Shown one piece after another: positions 40,682 through 49,024 of a stretch of 64,000 nt of DNA; position 1 is the first letter of the stretch, and the number at the start of each line of letters is the position of its first letter. A program made the position numbers and the translations under genes. This stretch comes from VRUE01 sp963745915 (GTDB taxonomy: Bacteria; Actinomycetota; Thermoleophilia; Solirubrobacterales; 70-9), in contig CAVUZA010000002.1 of assembly GCA_963745915.1 (NCBI GenBank), positions 868,001 through 932,000 of the forward strand, written 5' to 3'. The notes beneath the pieces are model-generated. The model was not told the DNA's origin and made no database searches. It saw only the letters and a program-made list of their open reading frames with translations.

Positions 40682-43123
40682 GCGCTTCTGCGGCTTGCGA
40701 CCGCCTTTGCGCTTCTTGTTCGGGCGCCGGCGGCGCTTGCCCTTGGGGAAGTTGCGCAGCAGCTCGCGGGCGACGCCGGAGGGCTTGCGGGCCATCCGCA
40801 TCCGCGCCCCGCGCAGCACCTCTTCGCCCTCGGGGGTGTGCGAGACGGCGGCGGCGAGCAGCGCCACGGCGAGGCGGCGGTCGTGTTTGCGCGCCGCGTG
40901 GACCAGCCGCCGCGCGTTGCGCCCGTGGGCGCGGCCGGAGGAGTTGACCAGCAGGCCGAGCAGGCGCTTGGTCTCCGGCCAGCGCTGCACCGCGTACTCC
41001 TCGTGCAGCTCGCGCGTGTAGGAGGCGAGGCGCCAGACCCAGGCCTGGGCCTGGTCGCGGCGGCCGATCCGCTTGTCGACCAGCGCCTGCAGCAGGGTGC
41101 GGGTGCCGGCCCGTTTGTCCTCGCGGCTCCAGGTGCCGACGATGTCGATCGCGTCGTCGAAGGCCTCGGGGTCGCCGAGGTCGGCGATCTCGCTCAGCGC
41201 TTTCAGTTTCAGCTGCGAGTTGCGGTTGCGCTGCACGCAGGTGAGCAGGAAGCGGCGCTTCAGCTCGGTCGAGCGGGACCCGTGCAGGATCGCCCGCCCC
41301 TTGCGCCAGCCCTGCGGGTTGACCCGCGCCCCGGCCAGCGCCGCCCAGGCGTGCTGCTCGGGGTAGTCGAGGTTGTCGACCGCGATCCGCCAGAGCTCGC
41401 GTTCGAGCACCTGCATGCGGCGCTCCTCGTTGTCGGAGACCGGCACGATGCGGCGCTCGACCTTGATCTGCCGCCCGCGCGCGCGGCGCACCGGGCCGAT
41501 CACGATCGCCCCGCCGCGGTAGACGTCGCGGTCGAGCAGGCTGTGCAGGGTGACGATCGACTCGTCGTGGGTCGTCGCCGGGTGGACGAAGTCGATCACC
41601 AGGCCGGCCTCCTTGCCCGGCGCCCGGCGCGTCACGCGGCCGACCCGCTGCTGGTAGATGCGGCGCGAGGCGGTCGGCGCCAGGTGCATGCAGAGCGTCG
41701 CCCGCGGCGAGTTCCAGCCCTCGGCGAGCAGCATCGCGTTGCAGAGCACGTCGACCTCGCCGCGCTCGAAGCCGGCGAGGATCTCGGCCAGTTCGCGCTT
41801 CGGCGTCTCACCGGAGACGGCGCGGGCGGCGACGCCGACGTTCTGCAGCGCCTTGGCGACGTTCTTGGCGTGCTGGACGCCGGCGGTGTAGAGGACTCCG
41901 GCCATGCCGTCGAAGCGGGTCTTGTAGAGGTCGGCGATGGCGACGTTGAAGGGCTCCTGGTCGAGCAGGGCGGCGAGCTCCTCCTGGTCGAAGTCCTGGT
42001 CGACCTCGCCTTTGCGCAGCGGCACCTTGGCGATCGTCCGCACCCCCGGGCCGGGCGGGATGCGCATGCAGCGCAGCGGCGAGATCACCCCGCGGCGGGC
42101 GGCCTGGATCAGGTCGAAGCGCGAGGTCTGGGTCGGGAAGAGGTCGGCGACGTGGCGGGCGATCAGCGCCCCGGTCGCGGTCATGCCGATGAAGACGGGA
42201 CCGGTCCAGGCGCGGATGCAGGCGCTGGTCTTCTCGCCGAGCGCGGTGTGCGCCTCGTCGCAGATCACGATCGAGTAGGCGTCGGAGATCTTCTTGTGGT
42301 TGCGGACGAACCACTGGTAGGTCTCGACCGTGACCGGGCCGTCGGGGTCGTCGCGGCCGTCCATCAGCGGCGGGCGCAGGCGCTCCTTGTAGCCGCGGTC
42401 GGAGATCTCGCCGATGAACTGGTCGACCAGGTTGCGGCGGTGGGTGAGGATCAGCACGCCGCCGGTGCGCGAGGCCTCGATGAAGCCGACCGCGGCGACC
42501 GTCTTGCCGGCGCCGGTCGCGTGCTCGAACCAGAAGCGGCGCTCGGCGCCGGGGTCCTCGGGGGCCTCCTCGACCGTCTCCTCGTCGTCCTCGCTGCCGG
42601 GCGCTTCCTCCCAGTCCTGCGGCTCCTCGTCGGCGGCCAGCTCCTCGGGCTCGAGGTCGGGCTCCTCGCCGTCCTCGCCGGCGCCGTTCTCGGCCGGCTC
42701 CCCGGCGGCCTCCTCCGCGGCCGGCGCGATTGCGGCGCTGGCGCCGTTGACCGGGGCGCGGCCGTTGGCGGCCGCCTCCTGCTGCTCGGCCATCAGCTCG
42801 GTCAGGGTGCCGGAGAGCGCGTCGACCTGGTGCGGGTTGAGCTCGGCCCCGTCGCGCAGCTTCGGCGGCTCCTCGGCGAGCAGGCGCTCGAGCCCGAGCA
42901 GCAGGGAGAAGTCGCGGCGCCACTCGATCGACGGCTCCTCGCCGCCGGCCTCGATCTCGGCCAGGGCGGCGTCGAGGGCGCGACGGCGGGCGGTGCCGGG
43001 GGCCAGCGCCTCGGGCCCCTCGCCGTCGAGCAGGAAGGGCTCGCGGGCGAACTTGGCCGCCCGATCTATATCGGCCCCAGTGGGAACTGCCGCGGCAGCG
43101 GCAACGTCGCTGGTCTTCGCCAT
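40577..43123 (-). CDS. SF2 DEAD/DEAH-box helicase
   Basis: An 848-residue superfamily 2 helicase of the UvrB/Res-III type. After an acidic, low-complexity insert (residues about 110-190, GEEPDLEPEELAADEEPQDW) it has Walker A FEHATGAGKTVAAVGF, motif Ia ILTHRRNLV, DEAH box VICDEAHTALGEK, motif III GMTATGALIA and motif VI RIYQQRVGRVTR. The C-terminal 300 residues are helical and end in a Lys/Arg-rich tail (KGKRRRRPNKKRKGGRKPQK). Role probably DNA or RNA remodelling. Not a recognised restriction subunit. It overlaps the convergent birA by 105 bases at its end. Confidence 0.88.
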   Translation of the reverse strand: MAKTSDVAAAAAVPTGADIDRAAKFAREPFLLDGEGPEALAPGTARRRALDAALAEIEAGGEEPSIEWRRDFSLLLGLERLLAEEPPKLRDGAELNPHQVDALSGTLTELMAEQQEAAANGRAPVNGASAAIAPAAEEAAGEPAENGAGEDGEEPDLEPEELAADEEPQDWEEAPGSEDDEETVEEAPEDPGAERRFWFEHATGAGKTVAAVGFIEASRTGGVLILTHRRNLVDQFIGEISDRGYKERLRPPLMDGRDDPDGPVTVETYQWFVRNHKKISDAYSIVICDEAHTALGEKTSACIRAWTGPVFIGMTATGALIARHVADLFPTQTSRFDLIQAARRGVISPLRCMRIPPGPGVRTIAKVPLRKGEVDQDFDQEELAALLDQEPFNVAIADLYKTRFDGMAGVLYTAGVQHAKNVAKALQNVGVAARAVSGETPKRELAEILAGFERGEVDVLCNAMLLAEGWNSPRATLCMHLAPTASRRIYQQRVGRVTRRAPGKEAGLVIDFVHPATTHDESIVTLHSLLDRDVYRGGAIVIGPVRRARGRQIKVERRIVPVSDNEERRMQVLERELWRIAVDNLDYPEQHAWAALAGARVNPQGWRKGRAILHGSRSTELKRRFLLTCVQRNRNSQLKLKALSEIADLGDPEAFDDAIDIVGTWSREDKRAGTRTLLQALVDKRIGRRDQAQAWVWRLASYTRELHEEYAVQRWPETKRLLGLLVNSSGRAHGRNARRLVHAARKHDRRLAVALLAAAVSHTPEGEEVLRGARMRMARKPSGVARELLRNFPKGKRRRRPNKKRKGGRKPQKRSEPQADLAGPKADGAAGGQGDQQVAPVVDSRGDA

Positions 43124-43276
43124 CGAAGGCTCTCGGGTTCAGTCCTCGCCGCAGTAGGGAACCTGGCGAGGGCACTCAGGAAGAGCCGCGGTGAGGTTCA
43201 GTCGAATCTCCCCAGCGCTGCTCTCAAGTCGTCCGCTATCGGAAGCGGAACCAACAGCCGTATTGTAATCAAGGAA

Positions 43277-43870
43277 TTGGCGTCGGCGGGACGAAAGCTC
43301 GGAATCGGCCTGGCGGGGGTGCTGGCCGCGGCCCTGATCGCGGCCGGATGCGGGGCCGGCGAACCCGCCTTCGACGGCAGCCATCCGGACTACGCCGAGG
43401 CCCTGGCCGGCTCGCCGGCGCCGCTCGCCGCCCTGCACCGGCAGGCGAACGAGCTGCTGCCGGGCGGGCTCGACGCCTACCAGCGGCGGATCGCCGCCCT
43501 GCGCGGCCACCCGGTCGTGGTCAACGTCTGGGCCTCGTGGTGCGGCCCGTGCCGCTTCGAGTTCCCCTTCCTGCAGCAGCTCTCGGCCGACTACGGCAAG
43601 CGGGTCGCCTTCCTCGGCGTCGACAAACAGGACTCCGCGGACGCGGCGCGGACCTTCCTGCGCGAGGCGCCGGTCTCCTACCCGAGCTACTCCGACCCCG
43701 ACGAGGCGATCGGCGCCGAGATCGGCGCCACGCGCGGCGTTCCCGACACCGCCTTCTACGACCGGCGGGGCGAGCTGGTCTTCCTCAAACAGGGCCCGTA
43801 CCACGAGCTGGACGAGATGCGGGCCGACATCGAGCGCTACGCGCTCGGCGGCGACGCGGAAGGCGGATAA
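43277..43870 (+). CDS. TlpA-like thioredoxin-fold lipoprotein
   Basis: About 197 residues. I place the start at the TTG at 43277, which gives an ideal lipoprotein signal (MASAGRKLGIGLAGVLAAAL then IAAGC). No ATG fits, and the site is not backed by a good ribosome site. The mature part has the TlpA redox motif VVNVWASWCGPCRFEFPFLQ, LGVDKQDS and the cis-Pro region TRGVPDTAFYD. An extracytoplasmic disulfide reductase is expected, possibly serving cytochrome c maturation, given the ccm genes about 8 kb away. Followed by nfeD at 7 bases. Confidence 0.85.
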   Translation: MASAGRKLGIGLAGVLAAALIAAGCGAGEPAFDGSHPDYAEALAGSPAPLAALHRQANELLPGGLDAYQRRIAALRGHPVVVNVWASWCGPCRFEFPFLQQLSADYGKRVAFLGVDKQDSADAARTFLREAPVSYPSYSDPDEAIGAEIGATRGVPDTAFYDRRGELVFLKQGPYHELDEMRADIERYALGGDAEGG

Positions 43871-43877
43871 TCGGGGC

Positions 43878-44360
43878 ATGGACTTCTTCGTCGTAGTCGC
43901 GCTGATCGGGGTCGCCCTGCTGGTGGCCGAGCTGCTGCTGCCGACCGGCGGGGTGCTCGCCGTGCTCGGCGCGGTCGGGCTGGCCGTGGGCGGCGTGCTG
44001 GCGCTCGAGTCCGGCGACGAGGGCACCGACGTGATCGGCCCGGCCCTGATCGCGCTCGGCGCCGTCTCCCTGGTCACCTTCTTCGCCGTCGGCCGCAAGG
44101 TGCTGGCGGCGCATCGCGACGAACCGGTGCGAACCGGCTCCGAGGAGCTGGTCGGGGCGCTGGCCGAGGCGCGCAGCGTGCTCGACCCCGAGGGCCAGGT
44201 CTGGATCGAGGGCGCGCTCTGGCGGGCGCGGCTCGGCGACGCCGGCGCCGGCCCGGTGCGGCTGGGGGATAGAGTCAGAGTCGACGCGGTCGAGGGGCTG
44301 ACCCTGGTGGTCCGGCCCGAGCCGGCCGCCGCCGGCCAAGCCGAGGAAGGAGCAAGCTGA
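43878..44360 (+). CDS. NfeD-like membrane protein
   Basis: A 160-residue protein. The N-terminal part has three to four membrane helices (MDFFVVVALIGVALLVAELL, GVLAVLGAVGLAVGGVLAL). The C-terminal OB-fold domain has VWIEGALWRARLGDAG and VRVDAVEGLTLVVRP. This is the NfeD1b type, usually paired with a slipin/stomatin protein in membrane microdomain maintenance. The next gene is exactly such a partner and starts within its stop codon (TGATG). Confidence 0.9.
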   Translation: MDFFVVVALIGVALLVAELLLPTGGVLAVLGAVGLAVGGVLALESGDEGTDVIGPALIALGAVSLVTFFAVGRKVLAAHRDEPVRTGSEELVGALAEARSVLDPEGQVWIEGALWRARLGDAGAGPVRLGDRVRVDAVEGLTLVVRPEPAAAGQAEEGAS

Positions 44361-45124
44361 TGGAAGTCGTGCTCGGAGTGCTGATCGTCCTCGCGATCTT
44401 CGCCGTGATCGCGCTCGGCGCCGCGGTGCGGGTGCTGCGCGAGTACGAGCGGGGGGTGATCTTCCGCCTCGGCCGCCTGATCGCGACCAAGGGGCCGGGC
44501 CTGATCCTGCTGATCCCCTTCATCGACCGCATGGTCAAGGTCGACCTGCGCACGGTGACGCTCAACATCCCGCCGCAGGAGGTGATCACCCGCGACAACG
44601 TGCCGTCCAGCGTCAACGCGGTCGCCTACTTCCGCGTGGTCGACTCCAACCGGGCGATCGTCGAGGTCGAGAACTTCCTGCTGGCGACCTCGCAGATCGC
44701 GCAGACGGCGCTGCGCTCGGTGCTCGGCAAGGCCGAACTCGACCAGCTGCTCTCCGAGCGCGAGCGGCTCAACGAAGAGCTGCAGAAGATCATCGACGAG
44801 TCGACCGAGCCCTGGGGCGTGAAGGTGACCGCGGTCGAGATCAAGGACGTCGAGATCCCCGAAGCGATGCAGCGGGCGATGGCGCGCCAGGCCGAGGCCG
44901 AGCGCGAGCGGCGGGCGAAGATCATCAACTCCGAGGGCGAGTACCAGGCGGCGCAGAAGCTCACCGACGCGGCCGACATCATCAGCACCAACCCGGCCTC
45001 GCTGCAGCTGCGCTACCTGCAGACGCTGCTCGAGATCGGCGGCAACCAGAACACGACGGTCGTCTTCCCGCTGCCGATGGACGTGCTGAAGCCGTTCCTC
45101 GAGGGCTCGCAGAGCAGCGATTGA
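44360..45124 (+). CDS. SPFH/stomatin (slipin) protein
   Basis: A 254-residue protein with one N-terminal membrane helix (VVLGVLIVLAIFAVIALGAA) and then an SPFH domain (REYERGVIFRLGRLIATKGP, TRDNVPSSVNAVAYFRVVDS). A coiled coil rich in Glu/Arg/Ala (EAMQRAMARQAEAERERRAK) and an oligomerisation end (LQLRYLQTLLEIGGNQNTTV) follow. It scaffolds membrane microdomains with NfeD. The galT-like gene starts inside its stop (TTGA). Confidence 0.94.
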   Translation: MEVVLGVLIVLAIFAVIALGAAVRVLREYERGVIFRLGRLIATKGPGLILLIPFIDRMVKVDLRTVTLNIPPQEVITRDNVPSSVNAVAYFRVVDSNRAIVEVENFLLATSQIAQTALRSVLGKAELDQLLSERERLNEELQKIIDESTEPWGVKVTAVEIKDVEIPEAMQRAMARQAEAERERRAKIINSEGEYQAAQKLTDAADIISTNPASLQLRYLQTLLEIGGNQNTTVVFPLPMDVLKPFLEGSQSSD

Positions 45125-46203
45125 GCGCCCCCGAGCTTCGCATCGACCAGCTCACCGGGCTGCCGGCGATCCTCGCGCCGGGCCGGGCCGAGCGGCCCGA
45201 CAACTTCTCCCTGCCGCGCAGCGAGCCGAAGGGGCCCGAGGGCTGCCCGTTCTGCGAGGGGCAGGAGGGGCGCACGCCGCCGGAGGTCTACGCGACGCGG
45301 CCCGCCGGCGGCGCCGACACGCCGGGATGGACGACCCGGGTCGTGCCCAACCTCTACCCGGCGCTGGGCAGGTCGCCCGGCGACGCGCATCACGGTTCGG
45401 GGGAAATGGCACCGAACGGTGATGCGCTTGGCGGTGGGCGGGGTGAGGCGGGGGCCTTCGCCAGCGCCGGCGACCCGCTGCTCGCCTCGCGACGCTCGGG
45501 CGAAGCCGACCTCTTCGCGGCGCGGCCGGCGGGCGGGGACCATGAGGTGATCGTCAACGGGCCGGCGCACGCGACCGCGATCTGCGAGCTCGGCGAGGCC
45601 CAGTTGGCGGCGGCGGTCGCGACCTGGCGCGAGCGGATGCGGGCGCACGGCGAGGCCGCCTACGTGCAGCTGATCGTCAACGAGGGCGGCGGCGCGGGCG
45701 CCTCGCTCGAGCACACCCACGCGCAGCTCTACGCGCTCGACTTCGTCCCGGCGGCGGTGGCGCGCGAGCGCGAGCGGGCCGGCGCCTACGCCGAACGGAC
45801 GACCGGCGGCGACCTGCTCGGCGACGTCCTGGTCGAGGAGGTGCGCCGGCGCGAGCGGCTGGTGACGATGGACGAGGAGGCGGCGCTGATCTGCCCCTGG
45901 GCCTCGCGCTCGCCCTTCGAGCTGCGGATCGTGCCGCGCCAGCCGGCGCCCAGCTTCGCCGAGGACACGACCGGGACGGCGATGCTCGGCACCGCGCTGC
46001 GCCTGCTCGCCGAGCGATTCGGCGGCTCGCCCGAGCTCAACCTCTGGGTGCGGACGGCGCCGCGCGGCGGCGAGCACTTCCGCTGGCACGTCGACGTCGC
46101 GCCGCGGCTCAGCGTCAAGGCGAGCTTCGAGCTCGCCACCGGCGTCGACATCAACATCTACCCGCCGGAGCGCGCGGCGGCCGACCTGCGAGAGTCGCTC
46201 TGA
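45121..46203 (+). CDS. galT: Galactose-1-phosphate uridylyltransferase-like protein
   Basis: A 360-residue HIT-superfamily nucleotidyltransferase from a TTG start. It has a zinc-like CPFCEGQEGRTPPEVYATRP site, VRVVPNLYPA-like RVVPNLYPALGR, the active-site EHTHAQLYALDF (His198-x-His200-x-Gln202), and ICPWASRSPFELRIVPRQPA. It transfers UMP between UDP-glucose and a sugar phosphate (Leloir pathway) or a related nucleotide substrate. A palindrome with 16 bp arms inserts the in-frame segment PGDAHHGSGEMAPNGDALGG. Its stop overlaps the next gene's start. Confidence 0.85.
   Translation: MSAPELRIDQLTGLPAILAPGRAERPDNFSLPRSEPKGPEGCPFCEGQEGRTPPEVYATRPAGGADTPGWTTRVVPNLYPALGRSPGDAHHGSGEMAPNGDALGGGRGEAGAFASAGDPLLASRRSGEADLFAARPAGGDHEVIVNGPAHATAICELGEAQLAAAVATWRERMRAHGEAAYVQLIVNEGGGAGASLEHTHAQLYALDFVPAAVARERERAGAYAERTTGGDLLGDVLVEEVRRRERLVTMDEEAALICPWASRSPFELRIVPRQPAPSFAEDTTGTAMLGTALRLLAERFGGSPELNLWVRTAPRGGEHFRWHVDVAPRLSVKASFELATGVDINIYPPERAAADLRESL
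45385..45427. repeat. In-frame palindromic insert in galT
   Basis: GCGCATCACGGTTCGG (45385-45400) pairs with CCGAACGGTGATGCGC (45412-45427) at 15 of 16 positions, loop 11 bases. It expands a surface loop between LYPALGR and the LFAARPAGGDHEV strand. The arm resembles the palindrome at 27379. Confidence 0.8.
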
Positions 46204-46829
46204 TGGCTCCCAACCCGCGGCCGATCCCGCGCTTCATCGCCGACTCGACCCAGGAGGGGATCCCGCACGGGCGCTTCGCCGAGCGGCTGGGGGAGGCGTT
46301 CCGGGAGGCGTGCGGGGCGATCGCCGAGCTGCCCGGGGAGGTCGAGCCGCCGGGCGAGCTCGAGTGGTTCCCGGAGCGGGCCTGGGGCGGGCGGGTCTGG
46401 GTGCCGTGCGCAGCGCGCGCCGCCGGCCCCGAGGGCGAGCTGGAGCTGTTCGGCCACGTCTCCTACGTCCAGGCGGAGGAGGGCGACCCAACCGACCTGC
46501 GCGCCAAGGCCGAGTTCACCGATGTCCTCGCCGAGGACAACCCCGACTGGCAAATCGACCTCAACGACGAGGTGATCGGCCGCTGGCGCGGGGAGAACGG
46601 CCGCGCCGGCGCGGTCACCCTGGTCTGGGGCCGCCCCCTGGTCCAGGGCGCCGTCGCCGCCACCGCCGAGCTGGAGCTCGAGACCGTCGACCAGGAGCTG
46701 GTCTCCGACGGCCGCTTCACCCTGCTCGCCCTCGACGCCCTCGAGGGCTACGGCGACGAGATCTACCTGGAGGTCAAGCTCTGGAACCGCCGCGCGCAGG
46801 AGCTGGCCGTCGAGAGCCTGTACGCGTAG
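46203..46829 (+). CDS. Hypothetical protein
   Basis: A 208-residue soluble, acidic protein (MAPNPRPIPRFIADSTQEGI) with alternating strands and many Trp/Glu residues (WFPERAWGGRVWVPCAARAA, DNPDWQIDLNDEVIGRWRGE). It has no signal peptide and no recognised motif. It overlaps the galT-like stop by one base and so is the last gene of the tlpA-nfeD-slipin-galT run. I do not recognise the family. Start and frame are well supported by codon bias. Confidence 0.75.
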   Translation: MAPNPRPIPRFIADSTQEGIPHGRFAERLGEAFREACGAIAELPGEVEPPGELEWFPERAWGGRVWVPCAARAAGPEGELELFGHVSYVQAEEGDPTDLRAKAEFTDVLAEDNPDWQIDLNDEVIGRWRGENGRAGAVTLVWGRPLVQGAVAATAELELETVDQELVSDGRFTLLALDALEGYGDEIYLEVKLWNRRAQELAVESLYA

Positions 46830-46895
46830 ATCCACGCCGCGTGCAGCGCCGAGCCGACCGGCCGCAGAGCCATTTCGCTCCGCTACCGTGTCCCC

Positions 46896-47069
46896 ATGGC
46901 TTCGATCCCCCAGCCCGACCAAACCCCGCAAGACCCGGCCGCGGCCGCCGAGGCCGTGCGCGTCCAGCGGCTGCGCGAAGACGCGCAACGCCCGATGAGC
47001 GTGAACCTGGCTGAGACGATCGAGTTGAGCCACGCGCTGCTGAAGATGGCCGCCGCCCAGCGGCAATGA
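46896..47069 (+). CDS. Small protein upstream of nucleotidyltransferase
   Basis: A 57-residue protein (MASIPQPDQTPQDPAAAAEA). It is a Pro/Ala-rich N-terminus followed by a helix pair (AVRVQRLREDAQRPMSVNLA, ETIELSHALLKMAAAQRQ). Its stop overlaps the start of the nucleotidyltransferase by four bases (ATGA), so the two are translationally coupled. The size and arrangement suggest an accessory or antitoxin-like partner, but no family is recognised. Confidence 0.65.
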   Translation: MASIPQPDQTPQDPAAAAEAVRVQRLREDAQRPMSVNLAETIELSHALLKMAAAQRQ

Positions 47070-47542
47070 CTCCGGCCGCCTTTGACGAGATCCTGCGGAG
47101 GCTGGTCGCCGCGGGCGCGGAGTTCGTGGTGATCGGCGGACTCGCCCTCGGGGCGCGAGGCGTCGTGCGGGCCACCAAGGACATCGACATCGTCGTCGCG
47201 CCCGATCCCGAGAATCTCAAACTCGTCGCTGGGGTTGCTGTCGCGGCAGGCGGGCACGTTCAAAGGGGGGAAGCACTGCTCGGAACGCCCTTCTCGATCG
47301 CGGCGGAGTTGGCCAGCGGGGAACAGATGGCGATCGACACGGAGCTCGGGCGCCTCGACATCGTGCAGGGACTCGACGGCGTTCCGAGCTTCGACGAGCT
47401 GCGCGCACGGGCAACCGAGGCCGAAGTGCTCGGCGTCAACGTCGCGGTTTGCTCGGTGGAGGACCTGCGGGCGATGAAGCGGGCGGCAGGGCGCGGTCAA
47501 GATCTTGTGGACCTGGAGAACCTCGACACGGCCGAAGGTTGA
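47066..47542 (+). CDS. Nucleotidyltransferase (AbiEii/MNT-like)
   Basis: A 158-residue protein with the minimal nucleotidyltransferase core: VVIGGLALGARGVVRATKDI gives the GG(A) motif and the following DIDIVV carries the two Asp of DxD. A third acid comes later in GRLDIVQGLDG. The helix VEDLRAMKRAAGRGQDLVDL fits AbiEii/NT-like proteins, which act as toxins or tRNA-modifying enzymes in toxin-antitoxin systems. It lies just upstream of the integrated element and is not bracketed by the att repeats. Confidence 0.8.
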   Translation: MTPAAFDEILRRLVAAGAEFVVIGGLALGARGVVRATKDIDIVVAPDPENLKLVAGVAVAAGGHVQRGEALLGTPFSIAAELASGEQMAIDTELGRLDIVQGLDGVPSFDELRARATEAEVLGVNVAVCSVEDLRAMKRAAGRGQDLVDLENLDTAEG

Positions 47543-47569
47543 CTCGGGCAGAAGACGACAACCAGGCTC

Positions 47570-47575
47570 TACTCT
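47570..47575 (+). promoter_or_regulatory. Possible original tRNA-Arg promoter (-10)
   Basis: TACTCT lies 12 bases upstream of the tRNA-like sequence at 47587. That is the distance expected for a tRNA promoter. No good -35 is evident. If active it now reads into the integrated element and its ATPase operon. Confidence 0.35.
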
Positions 47576-47586
47576 TGCGACATCCA

Positions 47587-47626
<40 letters not shown>

Positions 47627-47637
47627 CGAGGCGGAGA

Positions 47638-47656
47638 AGCCCCGGCTTTCGGGGCT
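47638..47656 (+). terminator. Hairpin at the element left end
   Basis: AGCCCCG and CGGGGCT with a GCTTT loop, 12 bases after the truncated tRNA. No T-run follows, so it may be structural rather than a terminator. It could limit read-through from the former tRNA promoter. Confidence 0.35.
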
Positions 47657-47822
47657 GCGGCGCAGAATGCAGAGCGTCTCGCGGGGCTTCAGATTTCTGC
47701 GGATTACGCACGATTCGATCCGGTTTGGGCAGCGAAATAGCCCGCTGCCCACCGGTCTGGCGCGCCCGCTGCATAGCGAGGTCGCCAAGCGAGCAAACAG
47801 CAGGAGGCCCTATCCTGAGTCT

Positions 47823-49022
47823 ATGGCGGAGAAACCCGCAATCCGAGTGCGTGAGTGGACGAATGAGGACTTTGTCCTTTCCATTCAGGACGACGTTGCC
47901 CTTACAGGCTTCGGCGCCACAAACTTCAGAAGTTTCCGCGAGTTCGATCTGAAAGTCGGGAATCTGACGGTCCTTGCTGGTCCAAATGGTGCTGGCAAGA
48001 GCAGCATTGTCGACGTCCCGCGTTTTATTGCCGACGCACTCAGCCTTAGCCTCTACACGGCGCTTGAGCGTCGCGGGGGCGTTAAGACCGTACGTCATCG
48101 CTCGCCCACACGACCTCGAAATCTCAGCGTCCGTGCCGATCTCTCGTTTGGACAGGACTACTCAGCGACTTACAAGATCAAGCTCCAGTCGACAGCCGGA
48201 GGCGACTACGCCATTGCCGAGGAGGACTGCGACACATATGCGGGAAAAAAGCGGCTCGCACGCATGCACATTAAGAACGGGGAAGTTCTCGATCTTCCGG
48301 AAAGCCCACGTGGCGGGATCGGCCTCCCCGCAAAGATAGACAAACGAACACTTGGACTTCCGCTCTTTGGGGGACTTCCGCAGATTCAACCAGTCCTTGA
48401 GCGATTGCGAGATATGCGTGCGTACGCCATCGTCCCAGACAAGCTCCGCGAACTTCAAGATCCCGATGAGGGGCACAAACTTGAGTCAGACGGCAGCAAT
48501 GCCGCGAGCGTCCTACGACAACTTGACTCTAGTGCCAAAAAGGAACTCGTTGAAATGCTGTCCTACGTTGTTCCAGGTGTAGCCGGTGTCAAAACCGTGA
48601 GTCGAGGGAACAAGCTGACGATGCAATTCATGCAGGGGAGTGGAAAGCACGCAATGTCCTTCGACGCACTACAGGTGTCCGATGGAACCTTGCGTCTACT
48701 TGGTCTTCTGCTCGCTCTCTATCAGCGGAGCGAGCCGAGCTTTTTGGCAATAGAGGAGCCTGAGTCGACCATCCACGTTGCGGCGCTGCAGGCTCTAGTG
48801 GAAGTATTTCGCGCCCGGTCCGGGCATACGCAAATTCTGCTCACAACTCATAGCTCCGAGATCCTTGATTCGCTGGACCTCGACGAGCTACATTTGGTTG
48901 ACCGCAAGGACGGAATTTCTACGCTGGACAGCGTCTCTGGAGACGCTAAGTCAGCGATAGAACAGGCTCTCTTTTCGCCGGGTGAGCTGCTGCGAACTGG
49001 GTCGCTGGCTGCTACCGAATAG
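47823..49022 (+). CDS. AAA_15/21-type ATPase of candidate defence pair
   Basis: A 399-residue ABC-like/SMC-fold ATPase. The start ATG at 47823 follows AGGAGG by 15 bases. GFGATNFRSFREFDLKVGNL leads to Walker A LAGPNGAGKSSI (residues 53-60 core). The signature-like VSDGTLRLLGLLLAL, Walker B PSFLAIEEPESTIH and switch His in LLTTHSSEILDSL complete the site. This is the AAA15/AAA21 group found in OLD, PARIS (AriA), AbiL and retron-linked defence modules. The gene 2 bases downstream encodes a Toprim-like DUF4276 partner. Codon use is low GC, unlike the flanks. Role in phage defence is inferred from architecture. Confidence 0.88.
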   Translation: MAEKPAIRVREWTNEDFVLSIQDDVALTGFGATNFRSFREFDLKVGNLTVLAGPNGAGKSSIVDVPRFIADALSLSLYTALERRGGVKTVRHRSPTRPRNLSVRADLSFGQDYSATYKIKLQSTAGGDYAIAEEDCDTYAGKKRLARMHIKNGEVLDLPESPRGGIGLPAKIDKRTLGLPLFGGLPQIQPVLERLRDMRAYAIVPDKLRELQDPDEGHKLESDGSNAASVLRQLDSSAKKELVEMLSYVVPGVAGVKTVSRGNKLTMQFMQGSGKHAMSFDALQVSDGTLRLLGLLLALYQRSEPSFLAIEEPESTIHVAALQALVEVFRARSGHTQILLTTHSSEILDSLDLDELHLVDRKDGISTLDSVSGDAKSAIEQALFSPGELLRTGSLAATE

Positions 49023-49024
49023 TT

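Noticed and set aside
40838..43276. Plus-strand frame upstream of the TlpA-like gene, opposite the helicase
   Set aside because: The 1010-residue frame only becomes meaningful after about 43277. Before that it is the antisense of the helicase.
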